Source of the DNA: Prorocentrum cordatum
Taxonomy: Eukaryota > Sar > Dinophyceae > Prorocentrales > Prorocentraceae
Direction of reading: 5' to 3'
Assembly (NCBI GenBank): GCA_963575745.1
Contig: CAUYUJ010014263.1
Location: forward strand, 193,604 to 257,603
Length of the DNA: 64,000 nt
Part shown: one piece after another, positions 9,402 through 19,690 of the stretch
How the letters are laid out: every line of letters starts with the position of its first letter
How positions within the stretch are numbered: position 1 is the stretch's first letter
The notes under the pieces: generated by a model
The model's database searches: none
What the model was told of the DNA's origin: nothing
Seen by the model: the letters and a program-made list of their open reading frames with translations, nothing else
Translations under genes and position numbers: made by a program

Positions 9402-10654
9402 CCGAAGGCCACATAATAACGCAGGCCACGGGCATCGCTGGCCTTGTTAGCCATGGAGATGGTAGGCAAAATGTCTTCCTCCATGGCCCGCGCCGCTCGT
9501 ATCGCCTTCACCTCCATCTCGGCGCACTGACGATCTGGCCACCCGCCCAGCACCTTCATGCGCTGCCACTTCGTGTGGTGGCCGACGACCCTGTGAGGGC
9601 CCTCCTGCGTTAATGTCGCCCCTCCTTGCCAGCGCCAAGCTGGGTCGCTCGTAGAACCCACATAAGCTTCGCCATCCCCAGTGCGAGCGGCGATCCCTAG
9701 AGCTATGCGGAGGCGCGCCATGAGCTCGCCTTCTGTCACGTCCAGCAGCTCGTACTGGGCGTAAAGCGTGATGCGGTCGTACTCGCTGCATGCCTTCGTG
9801 GCGAGGAAGATGGCGTCGTCCCTCGCGAGCTCCCAAGCTGTCGTCTCCTGCTTGTCGCGGGAGGGCTTCGGAGCCATGCCGTACCCTCCAGGCAGAAACG
9901 GCACGTCCGCGCCAGCCCTTGCCTGCGTTTCTGGCAGCGGCGTCGCCGCGTGGCGCTCAGGCGCCAGGGTGGGCGGAGGCCGCGCAGCAATGGACTTCGC
10001 TGCCGTGGGTCTCGATCGCACGGCCGTCGCCGCCGCCGAACGCGGCGGCGGCGACGCGCGTGCTGGAGGCGGCGCTCTATCTCTCCAGTGGGCAAAGCTG
10101 ACGCCGAGCATGCCGCGCGCGAGCCAGTTTGAAGTTCCAGGCATCTCGCCCTGCTCGCAGAGGGCTCCTTGCCGCGGACTCCTGCTCCGCTTCATCGCTG
10201 CAGGGTCCTGCTCCCGGTCTTTCGCATTGCTGCAAACCTCTCGTCGAAAACTCTGACCCTTCCATGCCGAGGACGTTCCTTGCTGCGGTGGGCTCTCTCG
10301 CTGAGGATATCTGCCGGGCTGCGTCGCCGAGGCCCCCTGCGCAGACGCAGGCTCCAGCTGACAGCTCCGATTCGCACTTGAATCTGGCTGACTCTGGCTG
10401 CTGACCTCAGAGCTCGCCGCGCATCCCTGCGGTCTCTGGCTGCTGCCCTGCCCCGCCGAGTCCATCTGGCCGAGGACTCTTCGCCGCGAACTGCTGCGTC
10501 GCCACCACTCCTGCGACGCTGCAATGGCCTCGTCGTCCGACGAGTCTCCTAGGAGGGCGTCCAGGAGCAAGCTTGGCGCCCTCTCCGCCGAGGAACCGTC
10601 GTGTGACGAGTCGCCTAGAAGGGCGATCAGCAGGTCGCGCCCGAGCGATGCCAT
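9402..10654 (-). CDS. GIY-YIG-like domain protein with disordered N-terminus
   Basis: Start taken at the ATG ending at 10654 (MASLGRDLLIALLGDSS); an ATG 36 bases upstream is in frame. The first ~280 residues are Ser/Ala/Pro/Arg/Gln-rich and probably disordered, with a repeated (L)LLxALLGDSSxD element near the start and a basic RSR segment. From roughly residue 320 the sequence becomes globular: LGIA, eight residues, then AYVGSTSDPAWRW, then an alpha-helical stretch with CAEMEVKAIRAAR. The GI-x, YVG, Arg and Glu order matches the GIY-YIG nuclease fold, where the Arg and Glu are catalytic. The reading frame continues to 9089 but loses protein character after RYYVAFG, so a splice donor near 9400 is likely and the C-terminus is missing. 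Substrate unknown. Confidence 0.5.
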
Positions 10655-10944
10655 CGCGGGCCGAGGATGGGATATAGTAGAACAGGGCATTCATGTCCAA
10701 ATGCGAAATCGTACGTGGAGGGCGAATCTATAGATGTGAAACATGTTGTCGATGGAAACCCAAGGGCCGATGAAAAACGCAAAACAGAATCAGCACATAG
10801 CAAGAGAAGCGGCAGAGGGCCCGTTTCGAGCAGAAACGGCTACGGATACAGATGCAGTTTATTTTTGTGTTCAGAGCCATTGTTGAGAGTAACGCATGGA
10901 GTTTCATCATTCGATCCAGAGGTCCAGGGCGCGCAGGCTGCAAC
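10655..10944. other. upstream region of the minus-strand gene
   Basis: No gene recognised. It would contain the 5' leader and trans-splice acceptor of the GIY-YIG-like gene; no leader relic is visible. Confidence 0.35.
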
Positions 10945-11330
10945 AGAAATCGAAGGGCACCTTAGGGCACCCATGGATCGTTAAGGACACCAGGGGCACT
11001 GCAGGGCACATATCCAGGGACACAGAAGAACAGCTGGGCATGCATGCAGGGACATCCTGAAACACCAGCGGATGTTAAAACCCGTCGTCCTCACGATTTT
11101 TAACAAAAAGACGAAACTTTGCGGGGTGGGCGGCAGGCTGGTCGTGGGTGGGTCGCGGCGCGCGGTCGCGGGAAGGGGTGTCCGTTGGTCAGCAAGAACC
11201 CGCGCCTGGCGGCGGAGATGGGGGGAAGCAAGAAGAGAGGGCCGAGCAAGGGACATCTAGGCACGCATCCCAATGCATGGCGGGACATGTACGGAAACCG
11301 CGGGGCCCGGGGAAACATGCACGGATGCCA
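10945..11330. repeat. dispersed GGGCACC/GGGACAT repeats
   Basis: Two weak clusters (about 10955-11060 and 11255-11325) of GGGCAC, AGGACAC and GGGACAT at 10-20 base spacing, resembling the arrays at 6.8 and 8.0 kb but more decayed. Confidence 0.4.
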
Positions 11331-11920
11331 CCCAAAAAAACACATGCGCGCGGGCTGCCGTGATCAAAGAACCGCTTGGGGTCAAGTGAACACATGTCCT
11401 GACTTACCTCGCATGTTTATCGGGTCTTCATGTGCCTAGTTCAGGGCCCCAGTCCATTAGCAGTGGCTGCTCAAGTCGCGCTAGGGAGGCGCTCGACTCG
11501 GAGCTATAGCTGGGCGCTGGCACCCGCTGGGCGCCGCGCAGATCATGGAGTCAACCGCCATCGCCCCGATTGCCTCTATCGCCCCAGTTGACCCGCTGCC
11601 CAAGAGACGCGGGCCCATCTCGAGGAGGGCGAAACGCGCGAAGAAGTTAGAGGGGGGAAAAATATTGATATAGACACCGCGAGTCCTCTGTCTCTCCATC
11701 TATTTGACAGGGGAGAGCCTAGGCTTATGCCCTGGTTACATGAATTCGCCTCCCCCTCGTGACACCCCCACCACTCCTGATCTATGGTTGCTGTTTCTGG
11801 GCCGCCCTCCCTGTTTAGCCTCCACCAGTCTAGCCCTCCCTGTCTATCTGGCCCTCCACCGGTCTAGCCCTCCACGTCGCCGTTTGTGGCCTCTCCCTCG
11901 TCGTCGATCGGCGCAGGGCC
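11331..11920. other. non-coding spacer
   Basis: Mixed GC-rich DNA. C/T-rich stretch from 11740 to 11900 could act as a polypyrimidine tract for the putative exon that follows. Confidence 0.35.
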
Positions 11921-12004
11921 CAGGACAAGATGTTCCGCCGCCACATGAGTGACACCATGCAAGGGAAGCCAAACGCCCAGGTGCTCGACGAGGACTTTGA
12001 GATT
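11921..12004 (+). CDS. putative short exon, unknown protein
   Basis: After a pyrimidine-rich stretch ending GGGCCCAG, a frame reads DKMFRRHMSDTMQGKPNAQ then VLDEDFEIP, which looks like protein rather than repeat. No family recognised. The frame stops at 12030. It might belong with the exon-like piece at 12641. Confidence 0.25.
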
Positions 12005-12640
12005 CCAGCTCAGAACCGCGGGCGGCCTTGACTACCCCAATACCCCAGAAGCTCAGAAGAATCATGATCTAAGGAGGGCGGAGGGTGAATAGCACATGAA
12101 GGGGAAGCAGGAGGATAAGTACGAGGATCGAACATCGGAGGGCGAGGAGTAGGCACCCATAAGAAAACGCGGGGCGAGCAAGAGCAAGAGAAACACAAAA
12201 ATGGCATTGACAGCCCGTGATATTGTTTGCCTTGCCCCTCTGGTCTGCACAGGAGGGCGTGGCGTTCATTCAGAAGTATCAGAACACTACATGCTCTCGT
12301 GTCCCACGGGCGGGGTAACTCGGGTCGTTTCTAGGGCCCACCCCTAAACGCATTTTGAGTCCCGCGTCGTCTTTCGATGACTCTGGAGCCGCACGACGTG
12401 GGGGACTCAGCGCCACATGCCTGTTGACAGCTGGGGCCGTTAATAGGCCTCTTTCGAACTCCCTGGGGAAATAAGCAGCTGGGCCCAGTTTCGAACTCCC
12501 TGGGCATAACTCGAATGCTTCCACCGCTGGAGTAATGCCCCCCTCCTCCGCCGCTCGCTACCCCGCGCCGCCCCCCGCCCCCCCCCCCCCTCCCCCCAAC
12601 CCTCAACCCAAATTCAATTCTCGGAGTTTTGGTTCCCGAG
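12005..12640. other. non-coding, possible intron
   Basis: Contains C runs near 12575. Nothing else recognised. Confidence 0.35.
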
Positions 12641-12758
12641 GTCAAAGCAGAGCTCCGCGAGCTCTGGAACAAAGCGGAGCGCTGCATGAATACGAGCGGT
12701 CTGGTGATCAAGTGCAAGAAGCTGGCCTGGAGCAACATGGGCTACCTCGATATATACC
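12641..12758 (+). CDS. putative exon, unknown protein
   Basis: After CCCGAG the frame reads VKAELRELWNKAERCMN and continues to KCKKLAWSNMGYLDIY, amphipathic and protein-like. The frame closes at 12868 next to the assembly gap, so the downstream part is unknown. Confidence 0.3.
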
Positions 12759-12900
12759 CCCCGTCTTCGCGTTCCCTATTACCCCCCGCCCCCGCCCCGT
12801 ACCTCAATTACCCGCAAGATTGGGGACAGAGAGTTTCAGCTCTTGTGTCTTCTGTGACCAGCTTCTAGCAATTGATCGCCCGCGTCCGAAGGAGCGAGAC

Positions 12901-13000
12901 NNNNNNNNNNNNNNNNNNNNNNNNNNNNNNNNNNNNNNNNNNNNNNNNNNNNNNNNNNNNNNNNNNNNNNNNNNNNNNNNNNNNNNNNNNNNNNNNNNNN
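12901..13000. other. assembly gap (100 N)
   Basis: Exactly 100 N, a conventional gap of unknown true size. Confidence 1.
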
Positions 13001-13462
13001 TCATTCCTTCTCCTACACTTCCGCTTCCTCTCAAACTACATGGCCCCTGTTGCCCCCCCCGTCGCGCCCGCCCGTCCATGGGGCGCCCCGTCAGTTCCTA
13101 AAGTGCCTCTCCATCGACAGATCCTCATTCGGATCTCCTACGTCACCCTTTCTCCTCCACGTCACTCGACATCACTTTGTTCGCATGGTGCATCCCCTCG
13201 CACCTCTCCTCGACCATAGCTTAGTTCTATTCTGCCTGAATCTCCTCACGTGCGATCGTGGCCCTTGTCTTCAGAAACCTACCCGCCACCTCTCCCACGT
13301 GCGATCGTGGCCTAACAATCCCAGTCGCCGTGCCCCTACTATCTCGTCGTTGCCGCCTCGCCCATTCCTCCGTCCTCTGCCTCATCCGCGGGCGCGGGCG
13401 CTAAGCTGCCTGGAAGCTGGAGTCGATGTCGTCCTGCGGGCGGCAGGCGTCGCGGTTCAAGC
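13001..13462. other. non-coding, pyrimidine-rich
   Basis: C/T-rich plus strand. CACGTGCGATCGTGGCC occurs at about 13248 and again near 13297 in near-identical form. No gene. Confidence 0.4.
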
Positions 13463-13871
13463 ATGCGCGCTTCGCAGAAGGCGAACATCCGATTGTTAAG
13501 ACAATCTGCGCACCGGGCACTTGACCATGGAAGGACAATTCTCTCGAGTCCGTCCGCAGTGAGAGCCGAACGTGCGAGAGCTGCAGAGAATATAGCTGCC
13601 GAGGCTAATGCTAGTATCGAGTCACATACGCACGCGCACTATCTGGATACGACCCAGGCTTGCCTAGCTGTCGCGCATGTTTGGGGGTTTGCATGGGGAT
13701 TTGCTCAGTGGAGGCAGTGGGGGGAGGCGGGGCAGGGGTGCAGATATTTGGAGCATAACAAAAACCAAAGGATGCGCGACAAGCTAGACGAGCGCTGGGC
13801 CGACCAGCAATGGCTCCTTATTCAGGCGGTTTGCGCCGTCCCCCGCGCAGACGAAACCTGTTCATGGGCAG
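13463..13871 (+). CDS. putative upstream exon(s), unknown
   Basis: A 198-residue frame starts here; its first ~65 residues are helical and Ala/Arg/Glu-rich (AVRAERARAAENIAAEANAS), the rest is less convincing. It could be an N-terminal exon of the gene at 13972, with which it shares strand, or chance. Confidence 0.2.
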
Positions 13872-13971
13872 GAACCTCTTCGGGCCCTCTTGGGGGGGGG
13901 CTCTTTCTCATGGCGGCCTGCAGGGCCTTGCTGTTTGTAATCTCTCTGAGGCGCTTCGAGGGTCTCTCTAG

Positions 13972-14480
13972 ACGGCTCTTGGCGTCACTTCAACGCGCCC
14001 GCGGCCTATGCGGCTGGCGAATTCAGACGAATGATGGTTGGGCTGTATCTTTCTGGTGAAATGAGCGCGCAGAGAATAGTGAGAATTGCTTATCTGGCAA
14101 CGAAAGCGGGATTCACGGGTTGCGAAGATTTTGCAAGAGATGTCAAGCATAACAAGAATTGCGCTCGTTTGATCAACGGCGTTCTTCGGTGTGATGAGGT
14201 TCGCGAAGAATATTTACATACTTCGCAGATGCCTGTCAACAAATCCCGAGGCTGTCGCCGAGCGCTTCGTGAGCCAGTCTCGACCATTCCGATATTCGAA
14301 GTTCTCGCTCGGCAATTTTCATTAGACCCGAATTCTTTCTTGGTGCATCGGAAAGATCCAGATTCTCTGTGTGACAATTTTCACTCGCACGACGTGGTGA
14401 CTGCATACGGTTCTGGACAAGGAATACCATGCAGACTATTCGCAGATTTCGCAGTGCTTGATAAACAGGCAATTCGGATG
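13972..14480 (+). CDS. dinoflagellate transposase-like family protein, N-terminal exon
   Basis: After a CTCTCTAG acceptor the frame reads DGSWRHFNAPAAYAAGEFRR and MMVGLYLSGEMSAQRIV, then a conserved helical block, then NFHSHDVV and PCRLFADFAVLDKQ. I recognise the order (G-x-Y-L-x-G-x-x-SA; a central block; an H-x-V-V then P-x-x-L/F-x-D segment) from a large family of unnamed dinoflagellate proteins; the resemblance is from memory and has no Pfam name I can give. The second half of the same family order starts at 16137. A GT donor follows at 14481, but the phase does not fix the junction. The frame runs on to 14606 in non-protein-like sequence. Confidence 0.5.
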
Positions 14481-14499
14481 GTGTCTGGGGAGTGCCAAA

Positions 14500-14623
14500 C
14501 CCACGAGGGCCTCCTGTCTAGATGGTGCGGTTTCCGCCCGCGGCCCAGGGCTCTTGGGCCTCCTCTGGCCCTCAAACGCCCTCGGGACCAACGCATTGAT
14601 TCTTAACAAGTGGCCCTCGTGGG
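14500..14623. repeat. 124-bp segment with 12-bp perfect inverted ends
   Basis: CCCACGAGGGCC (14500-14511) and GGCCCTCGTGGG (14612-14623) are exact reverse complements. Located 20 bases after the exon end. Confidence 0.6.
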
Positions 14624-15392
14624 ATTGATCGCTCCACCGAGACGCCTGGTGTCTGCAGGCAACCCAACTCAACGTCTTGAGGCTTCGCTCTCGCCGGCGC
14701 ACCCCCTTGCATGCATAGTCTCATGTTTTTGATGCGGGAGAAAACCAATGCTGTCGTTATCAGTTGCATGGTATTGCAGATTCTCGCGTTTGCATAGCTG
14801 TTGCACTGCTTTATTATGTTTGGTTGTCTTTTTCGGGGAGATCCTGTCGAAAAGATTGTGTTTCCGCGTTATTCAGCGCATATCCACTCATGCACGCCAC
14901 TAGGTTAGGATAATGATAATGTGTGGTGTTTCTGATAGTTTGATCCAACATGCCAGGGCATCGCGGCCAAATGTGGCTCCAAATGGGTGTTTGGGGATTC
15001 TTCGCCATCTGAGAATTAGCATGACCGTTTCCAAGAATTTCTGGTAAGAATAACGATCGTGCCAAACCCAATTGGAAGGCAACTCCTGACCTCGGGGCTT
15101 ATTGTCTGACGCATTGCAACTGAATACGCAAGGTGGACCGAACGTGGGGGCGGAGCAGGCCGAAGCTGGGAAATGCGCGCTGGGCGTTCGAATGGGTGGG
15201 AGGCAGGAGGAGCAGGTAGAACGCGGGGGCTGGAAGTTGGGATTAGCACATGGAAGGGCGCGAAAGGGGAGCACCAGTAAAATGAAATTGAAACGTGGGG
15301 GGATGCGGGGGATGAGAACAATGAAAATCAGGACTATGGGGCCGGTTACTTCATTAAGCGAGGAACCGAAATTTACAGATTTACCCTCCCCG
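14624..15392. other. non-coding insertion or intron, left part
   Basis: No gene recognised on either strand. It separates the two halves of the transposase-like gene. Confidence 0.4.
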
Positions 15393-15566
15393 TTTTTTTT
15401 TTTTTTTTTTGTTTTTTGTTTTTTATTTTTAATTTTTTTTATTTTTTTTTTTTTTTGTTTTTTTTTTTTTTTTTTTTTTATTCTTTTTTTTTTTTTTGTT
15501 TTTTTTTTTTCTTTTTTTATTTTTTTTTTTTTTTTTTTTTTATTTTTTTTTTTTTTTTTTTTTTTT

Positions 15567-15630
<64 letters not shown>

Positions 15631-15634
15631 TTTT
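15393..15634. repeat. T-rich block, ~240 bp
   Basis: Same texture as 4275-4537: T runs broken by single A, G or C. No flanking duplication was seen here. Confidence 0.85.
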
Positions 15635-16136
15635 CTGGCTTCTCCTGGGGCCATGGGGCATAGCGGATTGCTGAGGCCAGAAAATGCAACGGAGCGCGCG
15701 CGCCCCGGCTGCCTCCTGAGGGGGCTTCACGGATGTTCGCGTCGGTGCTCCATCGAAGTGATCGCGTGCCGTTGTGCACGCTGCACGAGCGGCAGTTGTG
15801 CAAATGTGGGTGCAGGGGCAGCCACACGTTCCAGGCGCTATGGACCAAGATCGCCTCGGACTTTCGTGTCGGTGCCGAAGGCCCGGGCGCCCCAGAACTC
15901 TAGTTGGCAAGCGGCCCTCCCCCCCCCCCCCCCCCCGGTCCACCCGCATCAAACGCGCAGGCCCAGCTCTTGAAAACTGTTAAAAAAACAATGCGGCCTC
16001 GGAGCCCTGGGGCCATGGCGACAACCACGACGACGCGACCAGGTGGGAGGGGCAACGATAAAAAACAAACGCCGAACGAATGATGAATGCATGGTGGATG
16101 TTTTTTTGTTTTTGCGAACGACACGAGTGAGTAAAC
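15635..16136. other. non-coding, right part of the split
   Basis: GC-rich DNA with a ~20-base C run near 15917-15936. No gene recognised. Confidence 0.4.
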
Positions 16137-17522
16137 ATGGGGGGCCGCCTTCCCACGAGAGACACGGTCGCGCCCTCGCAAGGATACTGGCCCAAGACGC
16201 AAACCAACGGAGCATTGTTTGAAGCAGATACGGTCCGGGCGAAAATGGCTGGTAAACCGTTGTTTCCTGACCCAGACGATCCAAGCAAAGTCTGCAGAAT
16301 GGTATTGTGTGAGATCGCAGGGGACCTAGACGAGATGGGTAAAACGCTGTGCATGCCAGATTACAGGGCGAAGTTCGGTTGCCTCAAATGCTTCCACGAG
16401 AAAAGTAAGTTGGACGACTTCTCTGTATGCGCTAGGCATAGGACGCACGCGTGGTTACTGACACTGGCCTCTGTTAGTTTCAGCTGGCATGACTTGGTGT
16501 CGGACGCCGACGTCGACGATCTGCGAGCAATCACGCACCGACGGCATAAGAAAGGCGGTGTTGTAATCAAGGAAAGGCGGGTAGACAAGTGGCCGAATTT
16601 GAAGATAGGAGATAGGATTGAGCCGGCGGCAGAAGGCTACCCTGACTTCTGGCACGGAGAGTCTGTTGAAACATATCCCCCAGAGAAACGGCGATTCCTA
16701 ATTTACCGTCGGCATAAGAACGGTTTGCTGAACATGTCTCGCCTGATCGAGATACCTGGGATATCGCGCGGGATACCGGGAGTGAAGCTTGAGCATTTCA
16801 TCTACGACAGCATGCACGTAATGGAGCTGGGTGTATGTGGCTACGTCGCGGGCAGAGTGTTGCGCGAGCTCTTGAATATTGTTTTTTTTGGTTATCTAAC
16901 AGATGGGGAGCACGCCGAGGTAAATGCTAACATGTCAGAAGCGTTGAAGATGTTCTATGTGTCAAGCAAGACGCCCGACGACATGAGGATACAGTCGCTA
17001 ACAGTTCTCATGCTAGGGGAGGAGGATTCTCCATTCCTGAAATTGAAGGCGGCAAAGTCAAGAAGGTTCGTACCGTTCATCGTAGACATGCTGCAGAATC
17101 AAGGCGGAGCAGTTGCACTAGATAACGCTATGCCCATGGGGTGTGAGGGATCGAAGTTGCTAGAGGTTGCCCAGTCCGTCGCTACGTATTTCGATATTCT
17201 TAAAAGAGAGCCACGGAAGATGTCGGAGCCTAGCTTGCAACACCTGTCACACACTATCGACACAGCCATTGACGCCTGGGGCACGCTTGGATTGACATTC
17301 CAAATGAAATGGCACGCATGGGGTAAACACTTTGTGGATCAATGCCGCACGCACGGTAACGTTTTGTATTCGCACAATTTTAGAGACGAAGGTGAAAACG
17401 CTGCGACGAGGCGGCGATCTGCATCTTTGTTCCGCGCGGAGATGAACCGCAATTTTCTCGCGAAATGGATGGTTGAGTTTCTTCTTGGACAGGCGGACGC
17501 GAACTCAGGCGCTGGCAAGTAG
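16137..17522 (+). CDS. dinoflagellate transposase-like family protein, main part (461 aa frame)
   Basis: The frame opens at the ATG at 16137, though its first ~15 codons may be intronic. It contains EIAGDLDEMGKTLCMP followed by a C-x-x-C pair (FGCLKCFHEK), then GDRIEPAAEGYPDFW, then a key segment FIYDSMHVMELGVCGYVAGR (D-x-MH-x-x-x-L-G-V). This order of G/D-(W/L)-x-E, CxxC, GDR-x-EP, and D-x-(M/L)-H-x-x-x-L-G-V fits the same unnamed dinoflagellate family as the 13972 exon. The D-x-MH element also resembles plant Tnp2/CACTA-type DDE transposases, hence 'transposase-like', which is inference. Stop at 17520-17522. The frame is intact, so either the gene is alive with a large intron or decay is recent. 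Confidence 0.55.
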   Translation: MGGRLPTRDTVAPSQGYWPKTQTNGALFEADTVRAKMAGKPLFPDPDDPSKVCRMVLCEIAGDLDEMGKTLCMPDYRAKFGCLKCFHEKSKLDDFSVCARHRTHAWLLTLASVSFSWHDLVSDADVDDLRAITHRRHKKGGVVIKERRVDKWPNLKIGDRIEPAAEGYPDFWHGESVETYPPEKRRFLIYRRHKNGLLNMSRLIEIPGISRGIPGVKLEHFIYDSMHVMELGVCGYVAGRVLRELLNIVFFGYLTDGEHAEVNANMSEALKMFYVSSKTPDDMRIQSLTVLMLGEEDSPFLKLKAAKSRRFVPFIVDMLQNQGGAVALDNAMPMGCEGSKLLEVAQSVATYFDILKREPRKMSEPSLQHLSHTIDTAIDAWGTLGLTFQMKWHAWGKHFVDQCRTHGNVLYSHNFRDEGENAATRRRSASLFRAEMNRNFLAKWMVEFLLGQADANSGAGK

Positions 17523-17996
17523 ATGTCGTTCGAACCGCAGAAGCTTTGGGATTGAGCTTGAGATCAATTGCACGCAGAGGTGATGAGAATGATGGCGGCG
17601 GAAAACAGCGCCGCACGCATAGGATGGTGATGAAAATTGATTGAACAGCCAGAGGGAGGATTGAGAGAAATGGCCCTGGCGCTTGCCCTCCTGGGGAGAC
17701 GCACCCCGCGTCTTCTCTGGGGCCCTTTCGGTTCTCAGCCCCCCCCTCCCCGGGCGCCCCATGGGACCCCTGGGGCCCCTGGGGCCCCCAAGCTAGTCCC
17801 CCTATATGGGCCCCTCGACCTTATCTTCCCTTGGGTCCTCTGTCTTCGCAGGGCCTCCGTCGAGCATGGGGCCCCCGCTCCGTCTTCCCCGGGCCCCTTT
17901 CCGGGCCGAGTAGATCGGGGCCCCCCCATCGCCCCCTCGATCTGCGCCCCAGGACCCCCGCTTCAGAACCTAGTCGATCAAAGAAGGATGGAGACA
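17523..17996. other. non-coding, GGGGCCC-rich
   Basis: From 17690 to 17960 GGCCCCTGGGGCCCC-type sequence dominates. No gene. Confidence 0.5.
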
Positions 17997-18014
17997 AAGA
18001 GAGAGAGAAAGAGG

Positions 18015-18061
<47 letters not shown>

Positions 18062-18252
18062 AGAAAGAGAGAGAGAGATATAGAGAGAGAGGGAGACATA
18101 GAGAGAGAGAGAGAGAGGGGAAGAGAGAGAGAGAGAGAGAGGATCTCGAGCGAGAGAGCTAGAGAGAGAAGTGAGAGAGAGAGAGAGAGAGAAAGGAATG
18201 GGAGAGAGGGAGGGAAAATCATATGAAGAAACAGACAGAGAAGGAGATACAC

Positions 18253-18307
<55 letters not shown>

Positions 18308-18345
18308 TAACGAGAGGGGATCACATAGTGAGTGAAAGAGAGTCG
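17997..18345. repeat. (GA)n microsatellite
   Basis: Two long GA blocks (about 17998-18200 and 18255-18303) with AGATA, AAAG and GGGAG interruptions. Confidence 0.95.
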
Positions 18346-18690
18346 GGGAGACAACTATAACACACATATATATAGAGAGAGAACCATAAAACACAATAAA
18401 CATACATTGAATGCGTTGTCGGGCACGAGACGCACGGTGACATAGGCTGGGGAAATGGATGAATATATGGAAGAAATGAGGGATGGGGGCGGCGCGGGCG
18501 TGGCGGCTCCTTGGCGCCATCGGCGCTGCCGGTCCGTGGTGAAGTAGCTGGAGTCGGTCCTAGCGGTCCTGGGCCTGTTTTTTTCCCTAGGGCCCAGGGG
18601 GGTTCTGGGTGCGGGGCTCGCGTTCCACGATCGAGGGGCTGCTCTCGGGGCCCCAGCTGGGATGTCGGAAAATATACCTCTTTTAGACAC
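18346..18690. other. non-coding spacer
   Basis: Nothing recognised apart from a short TA run near 18365. Confidence 0.4.
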
Positions 18691-18744
<54 letters not shown>

Positions 18745-18746
18745 TT
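18691..18746. repeat. (GTA)n microsatellite
   Basis: About 18 GTA units passing into (TTA)n-like sequence to about 18780. Confidence 0.9.
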
Positions 18747-19031
18747 ACTATTATTATTATTATTAGTATTATTATTAATTGTACCATTAGTTTAATTCCT
18801 CTTATTGTTATTAGTTTTATGTTTTATTGTTTCTTCTACTTATGATTATCACTCCTTTTTACTTATTAGTATTAGTGGTATGATTACTCTTTCTTATTAC
18901 TCTTCTTCCTAACCATCCTGTGGAGTTGGGTCTTCGTTTTGAAAGGCAGCTCCCCGCGCCCATTCACTCCTCGCTCACTCCTTCTCCTCCGCCCCCCCTC
19001 CTCCCATACATGCCTCTGCGCTCCGCGTGCC
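18747..19031. other. AT-rich then mixed spacer
   Basis: T/A-rich to about 18910, then C/T-rich. No gene. Confidence 0.45.
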
Positions 19032-19690
19032 CACCATTTCGGCAAATCCTTCACGCGCGTCGTGGCCCCATAGGGAGCTCCTTCGAAGGCCACAGTGGCA
19101 GGGCCCGCATGCGTCCCCCCGCCCATTTCGGCACACTCCTCACAAGGATCGTGGCCCCATAGGGAGGCGGCAGGGTCCGCATGCGTCGCCCCGCCCATTT
19201 CGGCGCACCTCTCCCGAGGACAATGGCCCCGTAGGGAGCTCCACCGAAGGCCCCAGCGGCAGGGTCCGATGCGTCGCCCCGCCCATTTCGGCGCACATCT
19301 CACGAGGATCGTGGTCCCGTAGGGAGCTCCACCGAAGGCCCCAGCGGCAGGGTCCGATGCGCCGCCCCGCCCATTTCGGCGCACATCTCACGAGGATCGT
19401 GGTCCCGTAGGGAGCTCCACCGAAGGCCCCAGCGGCAGGGCCCGATGCGTCGCCCCGCCCATGTCGGCGCACATCTCACGAGGATCGTGGCCCCGTAGGG
19501 AGCTCCACCGAAGGCCCCAGCGGCAGGGTCCGATGCGTGGCCCCGCCCATTTCGGCACATCTCTCACGAGGATCGTGGCCCCGAAGGGAGCTCCACCGAA
19601 GGCCCCAGCGGCAGGGTCCGCATGCGTGGCCCCGCCCATTTCGGCACATCTCTCACGAGGGTCGTGGCCCCGCAGGGAGCCCCACCGAGA
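19032..19690. repeat. 88-bp tandem satellite, eight units
   Basis: The landmark GCCCATTTCGG (or a variant) starts near 19032, 19121, 19193, 19281, 19369, 19457, 19545 and 19634, giving periods of 89, 72, 88, 88, 88, 88 and 89. The 72-base unit lacks a segment containing AGCTCCACCGAAGG. Because 88 is not a multiple of three, the long frames here switch peptides and are not genes. Confidence 0.95.

Noticed and set aside
16405-16483. 79-base intron (GTAAGT ... TTTCAG) inside the transposase-like gene
   Set aside because: Splice signals are good, but removal shifts the frame, while the protein frame is the same and open on both sides.
19032-19690. CRISPR-like regular repeats
   Set aside because: Units are contiguous 88-bp tandems without distinct spacers, in a eukaryotic context with no cas genes.
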